Origin: Capitulum mitella
Taxonomy: Eukaryota > Arthropoda > Thecostraca > Pollicipedomorpha > Pollicipedidae
NCBI GenBank assembly: GCA_030062745.1
Contig: CP099848.1
Location: 19,827,081 to 19,891,080 of the forward strand
Reading direction: 5' to 3'
DNA: 64,000 bases
The position numbers were made by a program, and so were the translations under genes. The notes beneath the pieces were generated by a model, which was given only the letters and a program-made list of their open reading frames with translations, was not told the DNA's origin and searched no databases. Numbering within the stretch: the stretch's first letter is position 1; the number at the start of each line of letters is the position of its first letter. This document shows positions 12,501-24,500 of this stretch, one piece after another.

Positions 12501-15500
12501 GCGCGGCCGGGGGACAGCCGGCGTGTGACGCCGCCGAGCCGCCACCAGGAAGTGATCCGTGCATGACGCTGTTGTGTAACTGAGCAGCGGGCTGCAGGGG
12601 CCGGCGGCTTTCGCCTCGCCCCGTTCGTCGCCCTCCGTGCTGGGCCGTATGGGTCGCCGGATGCCGGTGACAGGGCGAGGGCGGCTTGGTGATCCAGTTG
12701 TTTGTTCACGGGCCCATCAAGATGCGCCGCGCAATGCGAGACATGTCAAAGGCGTTGGACAGGGTCTGATGGCCGCAGGACAGGGCGTGGGAGGGCATTC
12801 CTTTTCATGTGCCATCAAGAAGGCCGACAGGGCCTTGCTCTCTGACGAAACAATAACGAGTGAAACGTGGCCAGGCCCGTGGGCGTTAAGTGGTAGCAAA
12901 TGTGCACCAGACTGAAGCCAAACAGCTGGTTGACGTTGGATGCATGCCATCTTGCAACAGGCAGAACATCGTTTTCCGCCTACGCACGAGCAGTTGCGTG
13001 AAATGGCGCTTCCGCTGTGGAGTTGTGCCCCTCTTTGGCAACGTTTCTCTCAGAAAACTGCCTACATTTCAGCATCATCAGACGAGCTGAACGCCAAGCT
13101 GACCGACGACACAGGCGGCCGAAAAGTCCACTCCTCTCTCCGCCACCAACGACCGGTCCTCCGGCCGGCCTGCCGCCCTGGAGCGGTCTCAACCACCGCC
13201 ACCGGTCGGCCACGCTGGTCTCCCAACCCCCGGGGGCGCCCGTTTGGCCGTCTGTTCAGCGTCGGCCAGCCGGCGGGTGCCTCTCGGCCCCCAGTCGGCA
13301 GCACCCCTGGAGGGCCCGCCGACGGCGCTGGACGGCCCTCTGCCAGCAGCTGCCCCGGAGGTGGCGCTGCCGTTGGTCGGCGGTGCTGGCCGAGGCGCTG
13401 ACGGCCTCTTTGTCAGGTGGCTGATTACGGCGCCGTCTGATCCGCCGATGAATCACGTCATGAGAGCTGGGAGTCACGGCGCCCATTAGGAGAGGGAGGC
13501 CAGCGTTGAATCAAGTCTCAGATATTTCCAGCGCTCGGATTGGAATGGTAATGTCGGTTAAATGGGGATAATCGTCGACAATCATCTGGGGACTGTACGA
13601 GAAGCCGCGCTGTAGGGCTCCTGAGCTGGTCCGAAGGTCCAGACCATGAGAGATCCAAGGCCAAGTCACCTGATGCGTGTTTCAACCGGCATCATAATAT
13701 TTTAAATGCAAAATCTCCATGAGATGACAGCGATCCGTATGACATAAAACGTACAAGGGCATGAATATGCATGCATCTGACAGTGCATAGATCACATCAC
13801 ATACGCACACGGTCACGGACATACCTGTCACAGAAAATACCATTCACTAGCCATCTGCCAGGTGCAGTCGAGATAACGCTCAGTTGAGCGATCGCCACTG
13901 CGTCCACGGCCACTGTTCTGTGACAGCCACGTGACACCACGCACCGCCCGATGGACGGGCCCGTGGGCGCCGAGTACTCACCAGCAGGAGAGCGTCGTTG
14001 TCCTGGTCGTGGTGGATGAGCAGCGCCGCCTCCGCCTCCCGGTCCTGGTACGGGTCACCGACGTCCAGAAGCTCCGCCTGAGGGCACGAGCTCGGGTCAG
14101 CGGAGACCGGCGGCCCCGGCCCCGTCACCTGAGCCGTCCAGTGTCGGAGCCGGGAGGGAACACTGAAGCGCAGGAGGGATCGGCTCCGTGGCTGGCACGC
14201 CCGCGCCGTTCACGGCCGCGCCCGCCGCCGCGTCCCCTGCGGACTCCCGCGCGTCGTCAGTTCGTCCCGGGCAGTCGTGCCCGCTCGCGGCTGCAGTAAC
14301 GCTCGGAATTCCTGGCCGGGAGTCGGTCAGCGGAGCCGGCCCGCCGGGCGAGATCAGGCGACGCCGTATCGGCCCATCTCTGCACGGGCAGACGGCGGCG
14401 GCGAGCCGGTCCGGCCGTTGTGTCTGATCCGCTGCCGGATGCCCTGGCGCTCATTGTCTCAGCGCCCGGACGACGGGAATCCGATCTGGCGGATATGCTG
14501 AGTCCGATCCGGATCGCTCGACCAGGTGATCCGGATCAACCGGTATTCTATGCCGGGATAGTTCGGGATTTAAATTCGGACGGCGTCTGTTGAATCATGA
14601 GGTCGCGATCTCATGATCTGATTGCAAGCTCACGACCTCGGCGGCGAGCATTTGCGCGATTTCATCGTCGATTTTCTCATTCTGGGGTCTCCGCTACTTC
14701 TTCGAACACCTTTCTTCTCACCCCGCAATCAGCACGATAGGTTAGGTTGTTTCATAACCACAGCTCCTGAACACATCGTTAAGCTCCCCAATAACAGTGC
14801 AATGGCCACCAAATCACTCGCTATCCCTGCTGGACTTGAGGTCACGTTTCCCACGGGCGGCCGTGCTGCGTGCTGCCAGGCCGCACCCTCGCGCGCCGAG
14901 TCTGAGGCGCCGTTTCCGCCCCCCCCCCCCATCTGACACGCCACCTGACACCTGATGCATGACACCGCAGAGATGAATTCCGGTCGGCGGCGGCCGGCAG
15001 GCCCGGTGCTGCTCTCAAGGCTGCCGCCGCCGGCTGCGAGTCTGATTACCGATGCACGGCTTTCAAGGCCCGCTGGGCCGGCCCGGGCCGGCCGCTGCGG
15101 CCGTCAGGGCCCGCCGGGGCCTGCCGGGGCCCGCCGCGCGGCCGCCGCCGCCGCGGGGCCTCGCGGGCCCGCAGCGGGGCCGGGCCGGGAAGAAACCGAC
15201 TGGCACGCAGCACGCGGCTCCGGCCCTCAGCAGCACAGAGACCGCCGCCGCAAAAGGGCTGCGAAAAAAGGGCTTTTCCGAATTGGTAAACCGGAGATCG
15301 AAATGCGCTTACCGACCTCTTTGTGTTGCCGCCAGGGCCCGCAGGTTTAGCTGGTAAACACATGGTTTTTTGATCCGTTAGTGTGGGCGCGCCGCACACG
15401 TTGGGCGGATCTGCTTTTGGGGGATTTTACCCGCCAATGAGTCCCGGAAGTTCATCCACTTTCAAGCTAGCAAAGGCTAAATCCTGGCCAATACAGTTAT

Positions 15501-18500
15501 TCCATTGCTGCAGCCGTAGAATGATTTAGCTGAGAGGCCAGTGTTTTGAACGTAACTCGCATGAATTGGCTGCATCATCATGAATTGGCTGCACAGCGAG
15601 ATTAAATATCAAAGGTCATTTTTCAACTGGAATTATACCTACAAACATGATTGGAAATGAAACCAGTATACAGAAACCAGTATACCAGGAGAAAAGAGTA
15701 GGCAGTTATGACAGGAATTAGAAGAATGTCGCATGGGTTTCAATCTACGTTCTCAAGAACTTTAAATGTTTTTTTTCAAAAGAGCAGTATCATCTGGAGG
15801 TATTATCTCAGCAAAAGTATTATCTGAGATATGAGATATGACAGCGCATTTTGTCTAGAACCTTCGATTCGTTCACAACTCAGCGCTTCTTGTCATGGAA
15901 TGTTCATGCCAGAGATACACAATAATGGGCAAGAGAAGTGTCTGCTATATACTCATTGTTAAGAGAAGCTGTGGTCGGTTCAGCCGAGGGCCGAGCAGAT
16001 TTCGAACGAGAGAAATGTGTCTAATAAAAGCATGCACCTTTGCCTTGATTTTCTTTTGGTTTACCGTCACGGGTAGGTGGGTAGGAGGTGTACCCAGTCG
16101 ACCACTAGCTCCGTGGTTACGATCGCAAAAAGGATGCAGCCTTTGTGAGCTGATAGTGGCTAGTAACATTTCTTTACAAACGCCTAGGCTAGGGGCTTCC
16201 TGATCCGATCATAGTGAACAGACAGAAATACAGACTTTCCTGCTAAGATAATGCCGTTTGGTTTGGCATGTCCTTTTTCTACATGTCAGCATATCTGGGA
16301 TGGCAGCTGTCCATTTTCTGCTAAACTTACACACAACAGAAAAGAATAAGACATATGGAAAAGCTGCCAGCATTCACCAAAAGAGTTCCATTGACGCCGA
16401 CACTCTGAATGCTGCAAGCCACTGGGGGACCGTCTGGGCACCTGGTGTCGGACCGGGGGCCGGCCATCTCCGCCGCTCTCACCTCCACGGCCCTCTGGAA
16501 GCTGGTGCGGCCGTCCTCGGCCGGGTCCGCGTAGAAAATGTCAAACTGGTCCGCCATCAGACCTTCATTCTTCTCCAGATTCAAGTCATACCGCTCTCCG
16601 AAAGCATCTAATGTCACCTGAAACAGAAGAATATTTGCTGTCAAATCACGATAAGGGGCCGGCGACACGCCTAGGAGACAACAAGGAAGTGTGTCTTTTA
16701 GATTCCAAGAAGCGCCATCTCACCAGGGTGAAGCGGAATATTCAAAGAGCCTGCGTCCTTTGACGCATGCTTAAACCACAGTTATACAAACTGGAAATGC
16801 TCATGTTTTCGGAGCACCAGCGGAATCTCCAAACCTTGCGCACAAAAAAATACCAAAATCCGGCTTTGGTAACAATGTAGTAGTTTTCTGTCGCCAATAT
16901 CACGGGATATCGGTTCAAATGATTGTATTGCCGTGACGAAAAAAAAACTTAAAACCAGCCATTGTGCCTTTGACGAAATTAACTTGTAAAAAAGCGACAT
17001 TGCATAAAAAAAACTGGCCATTTCACTTTCGTCGGGACGAGGAATTTGCCTCAAGGGTTTAATATTTTGCACTTTAGCTGTCGTGCTTCCAGGTAATGGC
17101 AGGAAACAATGTTCCACGAAAGACTGGGACGATGATTCTCCATTATTCTATCAGAGGTAATATGGCACAGCTTGAATAGCAAGCCTAAAAATATTGCGAT
17201 TCTGCATTTTTAGGCGTCACAGTCTGTTGTATGCCAAATTGCGATCAATCGTAGCGAACTAGATTTCAAATCAACATAAGAAGCATTCAATTTACAAGTC
17301 ACAAGGCCTTCACCGGTAACAGCTGGACCGAATTGCACCATGTCTTTCTGCGAGGAACCTCTCACAGCGCTGCGATCAACAGCGTGCGGCAAACGAAACC
17401 ACGTGCAGAATCCCCTGCAAAACCCGGCTGAAAAGGATGTTTACCAAGGAGCAACCTGAAACCCAGCCGGTGCTTGAGAAGGATTTTCCGAGGCTTGGTA
17501 CGTCAACATGGGTCCAAGAGCCCGGCTCGCTGGCCGGCAACGGTTCCTGAGCCGGCTTCAAAACAACAATTCATCCCTGATATAAAATGGGAACGGTAGA
17601 ACATGACTACTAGGGACTGACGAGACGATGGGCTTCCCAGGCCAGTGACGTCACGTAACTTACCTGTTTCTTAATGCCCCCCGCTGCATCGCGTCTCGTT
17701 CTCGATCGGACGTTTACAAGCTGATACTCAGGTACTGAAAAAGGAAAGATCATTATTAAGAGAAGATTGTTTACATCACTGGTGCTTGATGCATGAACAC
17801 ATACAAGCAGCTGTTTAGCTCTGTTCTGCTGGGCAGGCACTGACTGATTCGTAGACGACACTTTTTGTTTTGTTTTTCTTTGTTTTCTTTTTTTACACAA
17901 ACATGGACTTTGACTGGACATCATACCAGCGTAATTGTCTGCAAAAGAGTCTCAGTGATTCTTTCCAATGATTCCCTTTCCGATTAAGCAAATACGCAGC
18001 TGGGCGCCGAAACAAGGAAACTGGCAAACCATTACCGATGCCGTCAGTCAGCTGACTACGCATACACCGCTGACTGCCACCCAAGTCTGAAAAAAGTCGG
18101 GAACTCGTTCAGCATTCCTCAACGCGCTGACCCGGTTTTGATAGATTTTACTAGCCATTGCTGACTCTTGCATCCGGACCCTGCCATGTTCAGCAGTAAA
18201 ATGCTCGTACGCCAAACAGCGTTCACCGTATGTCACCATGGCCCAAAAGAAAGTTTGGCATGTCACGCATCACCGCCGTCACTGGACAAGTGCGCACGCG
18301 ATCTGAGGTAGGTCACGCCTTGCAAACGCCGGCGGATGCATCTGTCCAAACCGATTTTCACATACTCCGTAGTTTCTAAATGTCTAGTAAATAAAAATGG
18401 TGAAATTGAGCTGCTGGAGAAACTTCTGGAGGGAGGGTGCGCTGGATCACAGACATTCTGTGTGGTGACCAGAAGTCCAAAGATGAACGTAGAACTTGCC

Positions 18501-21500
18501 GTGACCACATTTATTCATGAAGGATGGAATATAAAAACTGGTTAAACGGGACATGACTAAATATGGCGATGCACAGGCAGTGCCAACATGACATGGCCCA
18601 CATGGGTGCATTGAACGTTGTTCAAAACAGCATTTTTTCTTTCCAAGCTGCGGTTTTGGAAGCCGAAGCAATCCAGTGCGTTATGAAAGATCCGTCGTGA
18701 GTCGGTTGGTTATTGGTTGGTTATTGGGGCTTAGGGGCGCACCGACTGCAGGGTCATTCGGCGCCCATCCGTCGTGAGTCGTTTTTATTTATGTCTTAAT
18801 AGCTATTTTTATTGTTAATAGTGTCAACTAACGCCTTATGGATTGAATGCGTCTGTCAGTCCATATCACCTTATCTGCGTTCTTCAGTTTCTTCTGACAT
18901 TACTCGGGATGCCTTTTATAGGGGATATACACCCTTCATTTTTATGTGAACACCAAACCAACACCGTTCCATGGTGGCCGAAATTACTACTGAGCAGGGG
19001 TGTAACTTTCTGTTCCTTCGGTGCGGAGCTTTCCGTGCCAAACGAAATTATAGGTATGGAATTCCATACCGATATTTGACCTATGTTTTATTGCTTTATA
19101 AAACAAAGTTCCGTAAAAACGGTATCAGTCTCACATTTAAGGATCTGATCAATTTGTTTTTTCATACCAAAATTTGCCCCGATTCTGCACCCATGCTTCT
19201 GAGTTCACTAAATTTTCTTGTTGATGAAACATAAAAAATAAGCTCGCTTGTGACGAGACTGTGTTTGGCGATACCTAAAGAAAAACATCTTATTCTGTGA
19301 GAAATTCCGGGAGAAAGCAAAACCCTTGAACAGGTAAGCAATCTCCTGTATGTCATTCCACTTTCGGCATTGCATGGCCGTGCGATCAGTTGCATTGTTT
19401 GCAAGAGTCCGACAGTCGTGATTCTTGATTCCTGAGTGGCATGCACGATCATAACGTGGAACAAACCCTGAACAATGAAGCAATGTGGCCTCCACTTTCC
19501 GTTAGGTACAGCCTTCGCCCAATCGGCCAGACTGCTGCAGCGTTTAGCTGGTGTAACCATAGCCTGCTATGGGCGCTGAAAAGTCCCAGTGAGCACGCAA
19601 CGCCCACGGCTTCAGGATGCATGACAATATTATTTATCTGTCTGCACAGGCGGGCTGTGACTGAGGCTTGTGAGATCGGGGGCTCCGACAAAAATTTCAG
19701 ATCGAGACAAATAGTCGTCTCTGAGCATAGAAAAGAGCATGACTGGGAGAGAGAAAATGACAAAGCTGAGTACTGAATACCCCAGAACAGAAGGGTGGCT
19801 CCAAAACAGACGCTGCCCGAGGGAAACGACAGATTCGAGCAGACGGCCAGGTCCGGGACAGAAGAACAGCTTCCGAACAGCAGGGCACCCCTCCTCACCG
19901 GCAGACCCTTAAATCAAGCCGGATGCATTACTGAAGCTCTGTCAGCGCCAGGCCTGCATGGACATGGACAAACAGGCTTCAGTGTCACCCGGCTGGAGGG
20001 GGGGGACGCCAATTAAAGCTGGGCGTGGTGGTGCTCGGAGGCACGCGCAGGCCGCGGCCCCGGCGGCGGGGGGGGGGAACGCGGCCCCAAAACGATGTCG
20101 CGCGCGCCGGCGCGTCGGGCCAAATCCGAGCGCCGTCCGGACATGCCGCGTCCACGCGCGCATTCCCAGGTAGATTAAACTGCGCACCGCCCTGTGCCGG
20201 GCCCGTGTTGTGATAACCTTCCCGGTTCCGGGTTGGGCCTCCGTGGACTCGGATGGGCCGGCGCGGCTGTTCGTTTGTATGCAGACAGGCTGACGGCTTG
20301 TGCCAATACAGAGGATCGTGGACGCGGACGTGTTTGTAAGAGCTCCGGCCGGCTGGGTGGGGTTCGCCGTCTCCCGCGCGTGACACGCTGACGGCGCTCC
20401 GAAGACACTGGCGTGCCGGAGAAAACCCACAAGAAAAAATGTTGGAAAAAATTGGTTTGCCAGCGGAGAAAACGTTGGGCACAAACTGGCGCCCTCATTA
20501 CATCGCATCTTAACTGATTTGCGATAGGCATCGGGATGCTGTCAATTTTCTAGCGAAATCGCTTGACTCAAAATAATGACCGCAGGCCCTTTCTAATGCC
20601 ACCAGAGGCTGGGCTGAAGACGTGTGTGTAAATGACAAAGAAGAGCGTTTATATATTTGTAGATATCCGCGTAAAATGTATCACGCTGTGTCGGGCGTGA
20701 CGTTCCCAGCACTCTCCTGTACCCGTTCCGTAATTCGCGAGATCGTTGTGCGAAAACACGAAAGCGAGGACTTAATATGCAAACAGGATGCAAAGGGTAC
20801 GGAGGACAAAGGTGCTTATAAATGCAAAGAAGGTTTGATCGGAAGACTGACGCGCAGTGACAGTGAGCCAGCTCGAATAGCTAACGAGTGCTGTTCTGTC
20901 CGGAAGAAATCGCAAGCAGCTGGCTGCCACCTTATTTCCGGAATAATTAGGTCTCCGTTTGAGCAAAAAGTAGCTTGAAATGACCGCAAAAATTCCGTAT
21001 CAATTCCACATTCCTGACAAAGCCGTAAGGCGGAGTTCTATTGGTCCGGTCCGCCCGGCAGGCAGGTGTACTCAGCTGTGCCCTGCGGTCTTGTGGGCAC
21101 GGCCGGAGCTCCCACGGCCGCCAGGCGTTACGACGGGCCCGCGCTCGACCGACCGCATTGTTCCCACGAGGTTTCACTTTCGATGAGACGGGTCGGGCAA
21201 CAATGGCACGACAGTGGCTCGCTGACGCATCGGAGGAACAGCGGCGGTCGGGGACCTTCGGACGCGATTCGACGCGGCGCGGCGCGGAGAAATCGAGCGC
21301 ACTGCCGTCTCCAATGGCCGGGCGGCGTGACCGATAAGGTCCTCAAACGGCGCCTCGCATTGTTCCCGGGTAATCACGGAGTGCTTGACTGGGGCTACAG
21401 CGGGCTGACTTTTCACGGCTGTCACCCGTCGCCGGCTGTTTGGGTCCTTGGTGCGGCGTGTCAACAAACTGTGTGTGTGTGTGTGTGTGTATGTCTGGAT

Positions 21501-24500
21501 AGCATTTGTCTCGTGTCCTCTCACGCCGATTCCCGATCCTCGCATGTTTCGAGCGGACCCCGGCGGCAGGCGTGTGGCAGAAAACGTCTGGCATTTTCAC
21601 ACATTCAGCGGGAAATTTCACAGGCAAATTAGCAGAGGTCTGCCCTTGAACCATGAACGCTCGTTTATGTATGTGATGGTCGGCGGTAGACGGCGTAATA
21701 TGTCGACAGCACGCGAACGCCAGAGAGAGGTCAAAGCTGACTACCATGACCGGAGTCAGTTAAGCCACGCGGTCGGAGGGTGTTACTTTGATTCAGAACG
21801 TCCGTTAACTGTAGGAAGGAAAACGGTGCAACAGGGGATGGCCTTGAAGCTTTACCTGCAGATACATGCAACTTACCTGCGCTATGTGTTTCGGCGTCGA
21901 ACACCGAACGTATTTCACTATCGGAGAGAGCCAGGTGAATCTGCAACAAAGCAAAATCTTTCGTGAGCAATCGGTTGCCAAAAATATGCATTGTTCTTCA
22001 AAAGATGTGACTGACAATGCTTCCGACCACTGCCTTTTTCGGTGTGTAACGTGCTCACGTATCGTTGCTTTAAATAAGTACCTTTAAATGCCTTCGGGGC
22101 CCTGATCAAAATAACTATAAAGTTATTTCCGACGAAAGGACATTGCTGCGGCCTAACGGGCATGGCGACAGGAATATGACGCCAAAGAAATTTTGAATAA
22201 ACGAATGGTAAAAACGAATGATTTGAAACGAAAAGAAACGGAGGACAGTATCCCACGGGAAGCATGAGTTCTTTCGATTGTAACACAGTATGAGTACATC
22301 CAATGTGAAATGAAGCATTCTGTAAAAAAAAAATTACATGACCCATAACCCATGCGCCAGTTTCCAGTTTATAATGGGCATTCGTGCTTGCAATGGGAGC
22401 TGTGTGCCCCGTAACGACCCTGGTTTTGTTTAATCGTGTCTGCATTTTCCCGTGTCAGTGATTGGTTAGCGTAAGGATATTCTGCCCATTTTTTGGAGGG
22501 GGGCCGTTACTCCTAAACCGTATTTCGTCCTCAGCTTGTTATGAACTTTTAAACTTTTAAACTGAGCTTTGAACGACGAGAGAATATTGCGTTGAATAAA
22601 ATGACTAGTAATGATAAAACGCACATAAATGAAATTTGGCGCTTATCAAATATATTGCATAAAATGAACCTTATCTCCAAACGTTTCGCCGTGATCGGTA
22701 ATCTAGTTGGCAGAGCGCTGGCCACCACGTCATAGCGAAATGGGTTTGAATCGACCTGGCGCTCGATATTTGGCCCACGGGCCAGCTGGCAGCTAGCCAA
22801 CATAGGGCCACGCTGTCCATCACATTGTGCTGTCTCATCCATACCGATACGTTAAACTTTGCCATATATTCAGCTGCTGCCTGGGATTGCGCAATCAGAT
22901 GTAAGAGTCAAAGTCTGCGTGCAAGCGGAACGTGCAACAAGCTGTGCTTAGCACGGGATCCGACTTCCAATATTACCCTATCAAACCACTCGAATCGGAT
23001 TTCTAAAAATACATCAAAACAGCCCAACCAATACACAGATTCAGGAGTGTTATTATACCGCCGCTGCAGGACACGCTTCCAGCGCACTGCGTGAAAATGT
23101 CGTTCACACGTACGGCGAGGTCATGGGACAATAACGCGGCACGGTCTTTACCACTTTGCCACGCACGAACGACCGCGGCATGCGGCCTTCCGGTGCCGGC
23201 CTTCCGCGTCGCGGCCGCCTGGAACGCCGGCTGGAACGGCGGCTTCTCTGCGCCCGTTGTCCAGAGGAAGCCACGCAGAGGCAGAGCCGGCCTGGCTGGC
23301 TCCGAACCGGCTGCCCGCTCGGAGCACGGGCTCGCGGACGAGCGCAGACCTCGAGCGGGCTCGTTCGGAGCTCGTCTGCCACGCCGCGAAAGCCGAGCTC
23401 GTCACGGACGAGGGCGAGGGCTCGTCCTTGTCCGCACGAGGGGGAGGTTTCACTAAGCGCGGATCAGTTGGTCGGTTCGGCGGGGCGACAGACGAGCTTG
23501 GGGCAGGTATGGACGAGCAACGAGTGGGCATAAACGAATCTGGAATGGGCGCTCGAGTCGACGTCTTTGTTTAAAGCTGAGTGAATCGCCTATTTGCGCC
23601 GCCGGGAGCGATGACCGATGCGGCCATGTTTGCCGAGCATTTGGCCGGGGTAAGCGGGAATAATGCATGCGATGGCTGATGTGCGAGATGGAACTAGCAA
23701 AACAACCGGAGAACAGCCTGCTTTGCGGCAAGCTTATTATGCTGCAGGAGGTTTTTGGGATTGCCCTTGCAAAAGCCATCGGTTGCGTTAGCAACAGTTT
23801 CGCACACTTGTTACCAACTTAGTAGTGCGTATAGGGTCCGAAGGAGATAATTTCATATGTGGAGCAAGCAGATCTGTCTTGTTGTTTTAAGGTGTGGGAA
23901 GAAGAATCACATAGCACATTACTACTAGCGCAGCCAGGAGAATGGGGGGATGGGGACGCAGGGACACGTGCCTCATGTTTAAGTCCGGAACTCAGGTGAC
24001 CTATTTTGCTTTTTACTTTATTTTGTTTTACATTTGGCGTTAAAATTATAAACAGTACGAATTTTTTCTTGGATGCCGTGTTTTCTGTGTTTGAGGCCGG
24101 TTTGTCCGGGGAAGTCTTTTACAGAACATGGCTGTATGTGATTACCAAGGTTCTTGCAGCGCGTCTACATGTTACACATCCTCTTATGATTTCATTATAA
24201 AGTCGACTGTGCGAGAACAGCATAGCATAGCATAGCATAGAAAACAGCATACAATGTGACGTAATAGCACGTCACGTTATGACTGTTGCACTGCAAGAGT
24301 TATGTGCAACTGATTGAAAATCATTAAAAGCTTTCTCTTGGCTTTTATGCGTAGAAGATAAATATTAACCTGAGTAAAAAGTGACTTTTTCACGTGTTCT
24401 CCTGTTGCGTTACTCAAAGCAGTGGGACCGGTAAAAGCGGCAGTTCCGAGAACAAAAAGCAGTGTTGCTCATAGAGAAGGCAGCATTTCATGGCGTTCTG

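Noticed and set aside
12147..12709. Several overlapping Arg/Ala-rich frames on both strands
   Set aside because: All are by-products of the 32-bp repeat, which cycles through the frames.
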